Positions 43,961-52,436 are shown, counted from the first letter of the stretch. The stretch: 64,000 bases of DNA from an uncultured Lachnospiraceae bacterium (GCA_910576975.1 CAJTJY010000019.1:1-64000), one strand, 5' to 3'. Numbers and translations: made by a program. The notes: generated from the sequence alone by a model not told the origin.

Positions 43961-43971
43961 AGGAGGTTTCA

Positions 43972-44439
43972 ATGAGAAGATACAAAAAAATGGCAATAGC
44001 TCTAGCGGTAACCTTATGCATGATGCCTGTCGGATGTGGGAATTCGCAAGAGAAGAAAGAACTCGTGGATGGATATTATACAGCCGTTATGTCTGAGTAT
44101 TCGCATGGATGGAAAGAGTTTGTCAATATCTGCGTGATGGACAATAAAATTGTGAGCGTAGAATATAACGCAAGAAATAAGGCAGGATTTATCAAATCCT
44201 GGGACGGCGTCTATATGCGTAATATGAATGCTGTTCAGGGAACTTATCCCAATCATTACACTCGCACTTATGCTGGGCGGCTTCTTGACAGTCAGGGAAA
44301 GAAAGAGATTGACTTACTGGCAGGGGCGAGCTCTTCTGGCGGGAATTTTCAGCGGATGACAACGGCGTTGCTGGAACATGCGAGAACAGGTAATACGGAG
44401 ATTGCAGTGGTAGAGTCAGAAACGCATCAAGAAGAGTAA
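43972..44439 (+). CDS. FMN-binding-domain lipoprotein (second copy)
   Basis: 155 residues; tandem paralogue of the preceding gene (shared DGYYTAVMSEYS, WKEFVNICVMDNKIVSVEYN). Lipobox ends at the Cys in MMPVGCGN. The attachment motif reads DLLAGASSSG: the Thr before GA is Ala, and the acceptor Thr is Ser, so covalent FMN is doubtful or may be carried on Ser. AGGAGG lies 5 bases before the ATG. Last gene of the chemoreceptor operon. Confidence 0.87.
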   Translation: MRRYKKMAIALAVTLCMMPVGCGNSQEKKELVDGYYTAVMSEYSHGWKEFVNICVMDNKIVSVEYNARNKAGFIKSWDGVYMRNMNAVQGTYPNHYTRTYAGRLLDSQGKKEIDLLAGASSSGGNFQRMTTALLEHARTGNTEIAVVESETHQEE

Positions 44440-44806
44440 AATAAGGACATCGAAAGAATTTTTAGAAACAGTTTGGCAAGTCTTTTCAGAAAGGGATAGA
44501 GGATTCTCTGTCGGTATGTGATGATGCTTGTGTTGTCCAATCTACACCTGGCAATGGGGGAAATTGTTTGCATGGAGCTTTTTTCACATTTCTTGTGTTT
44601 GTCACAGTAAGCGTGGTTTGCAACCTCGTCAGCAAATGGCTAAAAAGCACGACAAAAGAAGAATCCCTCGACTGTATGCCATTACGGTCGGAGGATTCTT
44701 CTTTGCCTATTGGCGTTAGTATATAAACGTGGATAGAAAAAGTTGAACAGCCTATACTACAAGTGAAAGAGCAAAGGAGATGTTCAACATCATAAAAGTC
44801 GAAAAT
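44440..44806. other. Intergenic region with a terminator and a possible decayed small membrane frame
   Basis: No secure gene. A frame through 44574-44715 contains a hydrophobic stretch FFTFLVFVTVSVVCNLVSKW but has no start with a ribosome site, and its end lies in the terminator stem. It may be a decayed small membrane peptide. Confidence 0.35.
44655..44704 (+). terminator. Rho-independent terminator
   Basis: AAAGAAGAATCC pairs with GGATTCTTCTTT, with CGACTG/CGGTCG inside the stem. Confidence 0.75.
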
Positions 44807-44857
44807 ATTATTTTCAAAATGAAAATAATTGACAAAACCATACCATCATGATAGATT
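44807..44857 (+). promoter_or_regulatory. Promoter of the phosphopantetheinyl-transferase operon, with palindrome
   Basis: ATTATTTTCA (44807-44816) and TGAAAATAAT (44820-44829) form a perfect 10-bp inverted repeat with a 3-base centre. It abuts TTGACA (44829-44834), 17 bp from a weak TAGATT. A regulator bound here would touch the -35. Confidence 0.5.
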
Positions 44858-44902
44858 TGAGGCTGCAAAATGATTCAAAAGTGTAAAGGCGGCACATGAG
44901 AT

Positions 44903-45544
44903 ATGAAACAGGTTTATAAGCTTCATACGAAGATGCTGGAGGATTCAGAAACTTTTTTCAGTTTTTATGAAAAATTATCAGAGAAACGTCGACAAAAGAT
45001 AGACGGTTACCGGATGAAAAAGGATAAGATGCTGTCACTTGGAGCAGGAATTTTGATTGACAAAGGTTTGAAAAAATTCGGACTTCGTGAGGCAAATGTA
45101 AGAATCGTAGAAGGGACGTATGGAAAGCCATATTTTCCTGATTATCCAGATATTCACTTTAACGTTTCCCATTCAGAAAAAATGGTGATTGCTGTATTTG
45201 CAGATGTAGAAGTAGGATGCGATGTTGAATATATAGATTCAATAGATTTGAAGCTGGCAGAAAGATTTTTTTGCAAGTCTGAATATGAGTTTATCATGGA
45301 ACATCAGGAGCAGGAGAGAAAAGAGGCTTTTTACCGCATTTGGACGATAAAGGAAAGTTTTATGAAAGCAGTTGGAAGCGGGCTGATGCTTCCTATGGAT
45401 CAATTTCATATAAAGATTGGCAGGCATATACAGGTGGAACAGCGCTTTAATAACGAAGAGTATGAGATAGAGGATTGGAAAGAGGGGGAATATCATGCGG
45501 CATTGTGCTGGAACAAGGGAAAGAAGGTGATGGCGTGCGAATAG
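44903..45544 (+). CDS. 4'-phosphopantetheinyl transferase, Sfp type
   Basis: 213 residues. Activates carrier domains by moving phosphopantetheine from CoA to the Ser of each T domain; here the obvious client is the three-T-domain synthetase 9.4 kb downstream. Motifs: HFNVSHSEKMV, VGCDVEYID (metal-binding Asp) and RIWTIKESFMKAVGSG (catalytic WxxKES). ATG at 44903 with AAAGGCGG 12 bases upstream, so translation may be modest. It shares its last 10 bases with the response regulator gene. Confidence 0.93.
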   Translation: MKQVYKLHTKMLEDSETFFSFYEKLSEKRRQKIDGYRMKKDKMLSLGAGILIDKGLKKFGLREANVRIVEGTYGKPYFPDYPDIHFNVSHSEKMVIAVFADVEVGCDVEYIDSIDLKLAERFFCKSEYEFIMEHQEQERKEAFYRIWTIKESFMKAVGSGLMLPMDQFHIKIGRHIQVEQRFNNEEYEIEDWKEGEYHAALCWNKGKKVMACE

Positions 45545-46257
45545 CAATATGCGATGATATCCCAAAAGAGCTGGAAAAAATCTTGGCAGCATTAGGCGCA
45601 TATGAAAAGACGCATCCGCAACTGTGTTTTGAAATTGACGAGTATCGTACAGCGATGGATATTTTAAATGCAGTGGAAAAAGGAAAAGCATATGATATTG
45701 CTTTCTTGGACATTTGCATGCCAGGAATCCTGGGAACAGATGTTGCCGGGGAAATGCTTTCCCATAGTCCAGACATGGGAATCATTTTCCTGTCGATAAG
45801 CAGCGAATATGCAGTGACAGCGTTTGCAATCAATGCCACACATTATCTGCTCAAACCTTTTTCGCAGAAACAATTTGATACAGCCATGGACCGCGCTGTA
45901 AAAAAAGTGGTGGATTGTGATGTTATTTCTCTGTCCTGCGTAGATGGCGTGTACCGTATCCGCATTAGTGAGATTGTATTCATAGAATCGCAGGGTCATT
46001 ATCTGATGTTGAGACTTTCAAGCGGTGAAATCTTACGTATGCGTAAAAAAATATTTCAAATGTTTGAGGAAATTAAGAAATATTCTGTATTTATCCAGGT
46101 TGGAGCTTCTTATATTGCAAATCTTTCTTTTGTGCGTAAAATTACTGTTAACACCATGAGAATGTATAATGGTGCGAAAATTCCCATTCCAAGACGGAGT
46201 AGTGAGAAAGTGCTGAAAGCATATATGGATTTCTGCCGAAATGAGGCGATGAAATGA
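45535..46257 (+). CDS. LytTR response regulator (first of two)
   Basis: 240 residues. Receiver domain (about 1-122) with IAICDD at the start, the phosphorylated Asp near residue 59 in IAFLDICMPG and the Lys in LLKPFS. A LytTR DNA-binding domain (about 138-235) includes IVFIESQGHYLMLRLSSGE and FIQVGASYIANLSFVRKI. The GTG at 45535 is fixed by homology of VRIAICDD and an AAGG about 11 bases upstream; it overlaps the transferase gene. Coupled by ATGA to the sensor kinase. LytTR proteins bind paired sites about 21 bp apart, as found at three promoters downstream. Confidence 0.92.
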   Translation: MRIAICDDIPKELEKILAALGAYEKTHPQLCFEIDEYRTAMDILNAVEKGKAYDIAFLDICMPGILGTDVAGEMLSHSPDMGIIFLSISSEYAVTAFAINATHYLLKPFSQKQFDTAMDRAVKKVVDCDVISLSCVDGVYRIRISEIVFIESQGHYLMLRLSSGEILRMRKKIFQMFEEIKKYSVFIQVGASYIANLSFVRKITVNTMRMYNGAKIPIPRRSSEKVLKAYMDFCRNEAMK

Positions 46258-47525
46258 GCGGGCTGTACCAGATTCCAGGACTATTCATTACAGCGTTGTG
46301 CCATGTAATTGTGATTTGCTATCTGTCAGAACACAAATACTCCAAAAAGAAATATACACTTTATAGCTGTATATACATAGCTGGATTTGTTGGTATTGGC
46401 GGCTATGGATATGTAACCTGGGGAGCGACTTTGCTTTTTGCATATATCGTGATTGTAGTATGCACATTTCTTTTTTCATGTATTGTTTCACAAAGCTGCT
46501 TTGCTAAAAAGTGTTTTTTGTTCATTACCTACTTCTGCTTGTTTTCTGCTATGGATAATGTTCTAAAGATAGTGATTAAATTGCTTTTTCCCAAGGTTTC
46601 TGCCCCAGTGGGCTTTTACGTGGCAGTCATACTGCGAAGCATGAGTTTGCTGGCGGTTTTAGCGCTGTATAAAAAATTTGCTGAGACAATCCTGCGCTCC
46701 CTTGCGGATAAGAAAGACAGGAGATGGTGGAATCTGGCGTTGGTTGCCCTGCTGTTCTATTTGTTGCAGGCTTCTATGAGTGTTTTGAATGTAAAGGACG
46801 TCATGTCAGATGTGCAGCTCATGTCAGTGCTTTCTATAATTAACGTCATTATGTATGCAGTATATTGGCTTGTTTTCAGCAATATTAGTTACATGAAAAA
46901 AGATGCGGAGGCTGCCTTAGTACGTCAGAATGTAGAATATCTTTCAGCCCGGCTGGTGGCTCAACAGAAAGCAGGGGAGGAACACCGCAGGCTTCGGCAC
47001 GATATACGGTATTATCTTGAAACAATAGCGGAATATGCAAAAAGTGGCGATACTCCCGCTGTCCTTGCATATGTCAGGGAATATAGCGACCAAGTCTCGG
47101 AAACGGCGGCAAGGCAGTATTCTGTTAACAAGACGATAGACAGTATCCTTTCTGTATATGCGGGTAAGGCAAAAGAAAGCGGCATTGCCTTTTTGATTAA
47201 GTGCAATGTGAAAGCAGAACTGGCTGTACGGGACATTGACCTGATTGCTCTTTTGGGAAATTTGCTTGAAAATGCCCTGCACGGATGCCAGGAGTCAGCA
47301 AAAGAGAAATTATATATTGAAATCTATATTCAGATGCAAAATAGAAGGCTGACTATTGTCTGTGACAACATCTGTTCCGATGACTTAACATTGTCTGGCA
47401 GCCTGCCTGAAGGTAAAAGTATTGGTATCTCCAGTATTCTTGCCGTTTGCCAGAAATATGACGGCAATCTGGAGTATAAAGTAGAACATGGAATATGTTC
47501 TGCTTGTGCAGTTTTGAATCTGTAA
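46254..47525 (+). CDS. GHKL-domain sensor histidine kinase (AgrC/ComD-like, first of three)
   Basis: 423 residues. About six to seven transmembrane helices in the first 210 residues, then HRRLRHDIRYYLETIAEYA (His of the H-box) and a GHKL ATPase with DLIALLGNLLENALHGC (N-box) and SIGISSILAVC (G-box). This is the layout of AgrC/ComD-type peptide sensors. It starts in the stop codon of its response regulator. No agrB-type protease gene or small precursor gene is visible near it. Confidence 0.92.
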   Translation: MSGLYQIPGLFITALCHVIVICYLSEHKYSKKKYTLYSCIYIAGFVGIGGYGYVTWGATLLFAYIVIVVCTFLFSCIVSQSCFAKKCFLFITYFCLFSAMDNVLKIVIKLLFPKVSAPVGFYVAVILRSMSLLAVLALYKKFAETILRSLADKKDRRWWNLALVALLFYLLQASMSVLNVKDVMSDVQLMSVLSIINVIMYAVYWLVFSNISYMKKDAEAALVRQNVEYLSARLVAQQKAGEEHRRLRHDIRYYLETIAEYAKSGDTPAVLAYVREYSDQVSETAARQYSVNKTIDSILSVYAGKAKESGIAFLIKCNVKAELAVRDIDLIALLGNLLENALHGCQESAKEKLYIEIYIQMQNRRLTIVCDNICSDDLTLSGSLPEGKSIGISSILAVCQKYDGNLEYKVEHGICSACAVLNL

Positions 47526-47585
47526 ATGTCATTTCCAAGCGAATTTGAGTCTTTGTATTTTTTTACTTTATAGTATGCCCTCTGG

Positions 47586-47661
47586 GGCATTAAGGCGATA
47601 TGCATACAAGATTTTGTGAGTGGAAATTACATGATATCTTGTAGCTATATTTCTTAATGCC
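47586..47661 (+). other. Long intergenic stem-loop
   Basis: GGCATTAAG (47586-47594) pairs with CTTAATGCC (47653-47661), and an inner TACAAGAT pairs with ATCTTGTA. No T run follows. Possible attenuator or small RNA; otherwise the end of the kinase transcript. Confidence 0.4.
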
Positions 47662-47758
47662 GCAGCCTTGATTTGCACAGAAAAGTCTCTGAAAATCTAG
47701 TATTTCATATGGTCAGAAATCGAAGTTTGTGACTGTCGGTTTTGCATAATATTTTAAA

Positions 47759-47822
47759 TTATCCCTCTAAAATTGCAATCCGTCCCAAACTACTAGGCGA
47801 AGCACAGGCTTTTATTTATAAT
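47759..47822 (+). promoter_or_regulatory. Promoter with paired LytTR-type site (site 1)
   Basis: TTATCCCT and GTCCCA have TCCC starts exactly 21 bp apart (47762 and 47783). The 29-bp block matches the one before the synthetase operon (52374-52402) at 23 positions. TATAAT follows 34 bp after the second TCCC, and there is no good -35, as expected for an activator-dependent promoter. It reads into the decayed surface-protein gene. Confidence 0.6.
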
Positions 47823-47830
47823 TCCTGTAT

Positions 47831-49596
47831 GTGCATATTTTTTTGATGGTGAATGTTCCGATTGTCGGCGCAGCAGGCGGTAATGCTTCTACAGGGCGTT
47901 TGTTATTTTCAGAGACTTTTTGGGATGAGCAAAGGAGCGGGTATACGCTTGACATTAATATTTCTGGCAGCGTTTCAAAGAAAGGCAAGCCATCGAAAGA
48001 GGATAAGCTAAATGTGTTTAATGATCATAAGAAAGTGTTGAGGCAGATAAGAAAACAAACAATCTCAATGCAGAAGATATCATGTTGCAACAGCAGACAG
48101 AGCGTTTACCGCTGCAGATGCGGTCGTAGATAAGCTTAAGGCAGTGGGAATTTCAGCAGCAGTCTACGATGTGCAGGCGAATACCATGTCAGAAAATAGA
48201 GCGCTTGTCAAGGATGCATACTGCAATCTTGCCCCGCAGATCTCCGAATCAGGAGGTAATATTTATAGCAGTTACATGAAAAGTGATTTGAAAAATGTTG
48301 AGCAGAAAGACGAGCTTCTTGACATGGAGAGGATTTATTCCACGATGACATATGTCAAATACCGGATCGATGATAAGGAGCTTGAGGCACAAGAGGAATA
48401 TGTTATGGAAGAACATCCAACAATTACAGACCCGCTTATATTTGATTACCATATGGAAACGATTGAGGTTGCAGGAGACAGTTATCTTGTCTCAACATTT
48501 ACTGTTGACGAGGATGGCAGTTTTTCCACCGGAGAAAACAGGTGCCTGTGGATGAAAATCAAGAACCTTACGAAAGGAAAAGAATACTATCCAATGCAGA
48601 TTGAGCAGCTGGACAGTTCTGCGAGCGCGCCCAAGCTTACCAGCCTTAATGGCAGACTGTATCTGACATATTTGACAGGCGGAAACACGTTAGGCCTGTT
48701 AGATGTAAGCGGCTTGTTGGAAGACATCTTTACAGGGCATACGGAAACGGGTGCAGATTTGATCAGCGCAGACGTCTGCGCCTATAAAAATGCAGATACA
48801 GCAGACCAGAATTGGTATTAAGAAGAAAACAGATGAATTTAAAATGACTCCCGAAGCATATGAGCATGCCATATATGATAAGCTTCCGAAAGACGAATTT
48901 GAGGTAGATAAAACAGGGCTTAGGCAGCGTGAGGAATCAAAATCGGCAGGTTTTGACTATAATCTTACAGGCAATGGCACAGATTGATATCTGTTCTTCA
49001 CAGGTGTTTCAAGCAAAGACAACGGAACGTATTCTATTGGCAAGGAACTGTACGACATGCGTTACCATCGCTCTGAAGCTGGAGGCTGTCGAAGGCGGCA
49101 AGATTCTGACAGATACCTTGCATATGCTTACATCTTCACAGCTGGCAGTCGACGAAATCAGTGGCGCAAATCTGGCAGCAGGCAAGAAGTACGTGGTAAA
49201 GGTTACTGCTCTTGACAGCAAGGGCGAAGCTTTAAAACAGTTGGTTAAGGTTACAAAAAATAAGAAATCTATCTCCGTTATGAAGCAGCCTTTATCAAAG
49301 GTAAAAGCAACGGGCAAAGCCAGGAAAAATTTGACATTCGCATTAAGAAAGTTATCAAAGCAAATGCGGATAAGTTTACGGCAGTTGCCAATAATGCAAA
49401 GAGTAAGAGAGCGGCCTCTAAAACATTTATCAACAAAAAGACCCTCAATAAGGTTTTCATAAACTGCAAAAAGCTTTGGAAAGGTAATCGCATAGTAACA
49501 GTAATCGCAGGATGCGGCAGGTTGATGGCCGCTACAATTACTTTCAGGAAAGTTGACGTAAAGCAAGTAAATTTTTTTCTGAAGCTATATTTTTGA
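47831..49596 (+). pseudogene. Decayed secreted protein gene
   Basis: Pieces of one long exported protein appear in successive frames: a signal-like start and MVNVPIVGAAGGNASTGRLL (47831 on), TAADAVVDKLKAVGISAAVY with a long acidic stretch to 48821, then DEFKMTPEAYEHAIYDKLPK in a second frame to 48987, then further pieces to a Lys-rich tail with TFINKKTLNKVFINCKKLWK ending at 49596. At least four frameshifts or stops break it. The largest intact piece (48144-48821) has no start with a ribosome site. I do not recognise the family. It lies behind a LytTR-type promoter, so it was once under the same control as the peptide synthetase. Confidence 0.7.
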
Positions 49597-49599
49597 AAA

Positions 49600-49632
49600 G
49601 ACAGCCCCCATGGAAAACGGGGGGCTGTTTTG
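49600..49632 (+). terminator. Rho-independent terminator
   Basis: ACAGCCCCC pairs with GGGGGCTGT (49620-49628), followed by T residues. Confidence 0.85.
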
Positions 49633-49708
49633 GTGAAAGCGCTTCTTTTCATAGGATATAAAAATGTTTATGAATGGTCTTTTGCATTAGGGATATTTTA
49701 TTGGATGC

Positions 49709-49777
49709 CAACCAAATATGCCTAAAAAGCAACCAAATATGCCAAAAAAAGTGATTGGTAAAGATTATCTATATAAT
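49709..49777 (+). promoter_or_regulatory. Promoter with paired LytTR-type site (site 2)
   Basis: CAACCAAATATGCC occurs at 49709-49722 and again, exactly, at 49730-49743: a 14-bp direct repeat with 21-bp period. TATAAT (49772-49777) follows, and the position of a -35 is poor. This arrangement is that of AgrA/LytTR activator sites. Confidence 0.65.
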
Positions 49778-49832
49778 AATAAAGATATGATTTTGTAAAG
49801 TAGCCAATAAATCAATAGGAGAGACTAAGGGT

Positions 49833-51146
49833 ATGTTAGGCGGTTCTGTGTATATAGCATTTATGCGGTTTGCGATTAGCCTTGCAGGAGTAATCATATT
49901 GTTTTCCAGGATAAGTGAATCCAGGTTTGACAGGAATAAAACAATTGTTTGTTATGGATGTTTCAGTGTGGTGGTGCTTATATTGGCATCTGCCTGGTAT
50001 GTGGTGGATTGGAAAAGCTGTGTGCGGATCGTTGCATTTGCAATGTATGCATGTTTTGCAGTATTTGCGATAATTTTAAGTAGTGATTCCGTGTATTTGT
50101 CTATTTATAAGCTTGCGCTGACTTTTTACCTGCTGGCGGTTTTTCTGGTTGGCGGATTGGAAGTTGCCATAATTTTCTTTGACAGTAACATATGGGCGGA
50201 TATCATCACTCGTGTGATATTGATTTTGCTTATGACGTTTTTTATAGAGAAAAAGCTGAAAAGCTCTATCAGGGAATTTGGCGATTATGTAGAGAAAGAG
50301 GTAGATAAGTTCAGTGTTGCCATTATGATTATCAGCATTCTTTTAGGAATTGGATTTATCTTAAATCCAAATGCAAAGGAGATGACCCCGTACCGTATTT
50401 ACCAGATTGTCGTGAATTTTATTCTGACAGGCACCCTTCAGCTCCTGGTGTTCCGGCTCTATTTTCATGTTGGGATAGAGAGAGAATATGAGAGAGAGAA
50501 TCAGCTGATACAGATGAACCACAGGCTTCTGGAACGACAGATGGAACTTCTAGAAGAGTCCGTGGAAGCGGGAAGAAGGGTACGTCATGACGTAAGGCAT
50601 CATAATGCGGTAATAGCAGAGTATGTACGCAATCTGCAGAACGAGGAGCTTCTGCAGTACCTAAAGGAGTATGACAGGGAAATAGATCAAGGCGTGGTGC
50701 AAGTGATATGTGTCAATCGGGCGGTCAATAATATCCTTTCAGCATATACCAGAAAAGCAAAAGGAGAACAGATTAAGGTTACGATGGACGTTCAAATTGG
50801 CAGGAAATTGACGATACCCAATATTGACATGGTAACAATAATTGCAAATGCTTATGAAAATGCAATTTACGCTTGCATGGAAGTCAAGAAGCATTCAGAG
50901 GAAAGAGAATGTTTTATTCATTTTGCGATCAAAAGAAGAAAAAATAAACTGATGATCTTCTGTAGCAATACTTGCAGGATGGAGACCGAATTAAAGAACG
51001 GTCAGCCGAAAACAGAATTTACAGGCGGCATCGGGGTATCAAGCATTATCAAGACAGCAGAAAAGTATAGTGGCATTTACGATTTTAAAAATGAAAACGG
51101 AGTGTTTGTGTTCCGGCTGGTTATGAATATTCCGCCAGATTTATAG
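49833..51146 (+). CDS. GHKL-domain sensor histidine kinase (second of three)
   Basis: 437 residues. Six to seven helices, then RRVRHDVRHHNAVIAEYVRN (H-box), a GHKL ATPase with IDMVTIIANAYENAIYACME (N-box) and GGIGVSSIIKTAEKY (G-box). It starts MLGGSVYIAFMRFAIS, nearly the same as the third kinase (MLGGSFWIAFLRNAIS), so the two are paralogues, unlike the first kinase. AGGAGAG precedes the ATG. Followed by a LytTR regulator, with which it forms a two-component pair. Confidence 0.92.
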   Translation: MLGGSVYIAFMRFAISLAGVIILFSRISESRFDRNKTIVCYGCFSVVVLILASAWYVVDWKSCVRIVAFAMYACFAVFAIILSSDSVYLSIYKLALTFYLLAVFLVGGLEVAIIFFDSNIWADIITRVILILLMTFFIEKKLKSSIREFGDYVEKEVDKFSVAIMIISILLGIGFILNPNAKEMTPYRIYQIVVNFILTGTLQLLVFRLYFHVGIEREYERENQLIQMNHRLLERQMELLEESVEAGRRVRHDVRHHNAVIAEYVRNLQNEELLQYLKEYDREIDQGVVQVICVNRAVNNILSAYTRKAKGEQIKVTMDVQIGRKLTIPNIDMVTIIANAYENAIYACMEVKKHSEERECFIHFAIKRRKNKLMIFCSNTCRMETELKNGQPKTEFTGGIGVSSIIKTAEKYSGIYDFKNENGVFVFRLVMNIPPDL

Positions 51147-51272
51147 GGGGAGGAAGAGATAGAAAGCGGATTGTTCTTTATTTAAATTGATTTTATAATG
51201 TGTGCGGCGAATGATGTCGAAGCGGTCAATGCACTGGCAGGCGTTGATAGGAAGTTGGAGGATGTGGAAAGA

Positions 51273-52010
51273 TTGTACTCGATAGCATTGTGTGATGATG
51301 ACGAAAGGGAGCTTGACCGGATTGAAAATTTCCTGGCAAGCTATCAAGACAGTAAACAAGAAGTGGAATACAAAACGGAGCGGTTTTCCAGTGCGGAAGC
51401 ATTACTACGGCGGGTCAGGGAAAATGACTATCTGCCAGATATTTTGCTATTGGATATATTTATGTCTGGGAAGAGCGGTATAGAAGCTGCTGAAGAAGTG
51501 CGTATGCTGGGCTTGGACATGCCGATTGTCTTTCTTACCACGTCAACGGAATATGCCCTGAAAGCCTATGGGGTGGATGCGGTGCAGTACCTTGTGAAAC
51601 CGCTTGATGACAAGAGATTTTTTCATGCCATGGATTCTGTAATGGGGCAGATTGGAAAAAGCAAGAAAAATCAGATTGTGATTAAAGTAGCAGGAGGGAT
51701 TCGGCAAATCCAGCCGAATGACATCGTTTACTGTGAATCGCAAAAAAATTACCAGGTGCTTTATATGGCAAAAGGGGAGTACAGGATACGCATGACGGCG
51801 GGAAAGCTTTGGGAAATATTAGAAGCTTTTTGCCGGTTTGGCAGGTGCGGACGCTCCTATATCCTGAACATGGATCATATTGTCTCAGTGGAGCGTGAAA
51901 AGATCGTGATGGATAATGGATGTACGATTTACATACCACGGAATAAGGCTGCGGAATTTAAAAAAGTTTACTTTGGTTATTATTTTGATTTTCGAAATGG
52001 GAAAGCATAA
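51273..52010 (+). CDS. LytTR response regulator (second of two)
   Basis: About 246 residues. Receiver with SIALCDDDERE, the phosphorylated Asp near 61 in ILLLDIFMSG (Ser replaces the usual Pro of the MPG motif) and the Lys of LVKPLD; LytTR domain with DIVYCESQKNYQVLYMAKGE and FCRFGRCGRSYILNMDHIVS. The start is uncertain: TTG at 51273 has GGAGG 11 bases upstream and fits the family start. GTG 51264 and ATG 51198 are alternatives, the latter without a ribosome site. Partner of the preceding kinase and the likely activator of the synthetase promoter. Confidence 0.88.
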   Translation: MYSIALCDDDERELDRIENFLASYQDSKQEVEYKTERFSSAEALLRRVRENDYLPDILLLDIFMSGKSGIEAAEEVRMLGLDMPIVFLTTSTEYALKAYGVDAVQYLVKPLDDKRFFHAMDSVMGQIGKSKKNQIVIKVAGGIRQIQPNDIVYCESQKNYQVLYMAKGEYRIRMTAGKLWEILEAFCRFGRCGRSYILNMDHIVSVEREKIVMDNGCTIYIPRNKAAEFKKVYFGYYFDFRNGKA

Positions 52011-52011
52011 T

Positions 52012-52368
52012 CTTTGAGTTTCCCCATTTTAGCATTGACTGATTTTTTTATACCAAAAGGTCTTGCTGCTTTTGTAAGCATAGACATGTTGTACAAAAAG
52101 ATTGGGAATGCCGCTCTAATATATTGACTTGTTCAAAAGGGGCTGTAAAAAAGTCCCATAAAAATCGCTGAGGCTATGAGAATTCAGCGATTTAATTGTG
52201 CCAGGCTTTTGTAGATTGTCTAAAAATGTTGAAAACAATTCAAAACAAAGGGACAGCCATGATAGTTACCAAGCGGTGTCATCGTGGCTGTTTTTTTATG
52301 GGACTTTTTACAGTCCCTTCTGAACGAATGTATGTTTTGTAAATTATATTAGTGCGACAGTCCCGATC
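52012..52368. repeat. Dispersed inverted-repeat element, family 1 (copy F, composite)
   Basis: Starts with the long-form arm TTGAGTTTCCCCATTTT, continues with AAAAGGTCTTGCTGC, then a second family start (CGCTCTAATATATTGACTTG). It ends ATTATATTAGTGCGACAGTCCC at 52343-52364. A different element (52137-52319) is inserted in the middle. Confidence 0.75.
52137..52319. repeat. Inverted-repeat element nested in copy F
   Basis: 183 bp with ends AAGGGGCTGTAAAAAAGTCC and GGACTTTTTACAGTCCCTT, inverted, near perfect over about 22 bp. No open frame of note. The ends look like those of an insertion sequence family, but no transposase is present. Inside: CGCTGAGGC...GAATTCAGCG and GACAGCCATGATAG...CATCGTGGCTGT stems. 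Confidence 0.8.
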
Positions 52369-52373
52369 TTATT

Positions 52374-52436
52374 TTATCCCTGTTAATTTACAATTTGTCC
52401 CATTTGATGGAATTCCCATACTTAAAAAGCTATCAT
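52374..52436 (+). promoter_or_regulatory. Promoter of the synthetase operon with paired LytTR-type site (site 3)
   Basis: TTATCCCT and GTCCCA with TCCC starts exactly 21 bp apart (52377 and 52398), 23 of 29 bases shared with site 1. TATCAT (52431-52436) lies 33 bp after the second TCCC (34 bp at site 1). It drives the third kinase, the acyltransferase and the synthetase, which follow without a terminator. Confidence 0.65.

Noticed and set aside
44528..44719. 63-codon frame and an alternative hydrophobic frame before the phosphopantetheinyl transferase
   Set aside because: Neither has a supported start, and both run through a terminator stem. At best a decayed peptide.
47523..47830. Autoinducing-peptide precursor gene near the first kinase
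   Set aside because: Only very short frames occur (for example 13 codons from ATGCATACAAGA), without ribosome sites or a Cys-containing precursor pattern.
48144..48821. Intact 225-residue protein gene
   Set aside because: Upstream and downstream sequence continues the same protein in other frames, and the first codon lacks a ribosome site, so it is part of a pseudogene.
52137..52319. Complete insertion sequence
   Set aside because: The termini are IS-like but there is no room for, or trace of, a transposase; treated as a MITE-like element.
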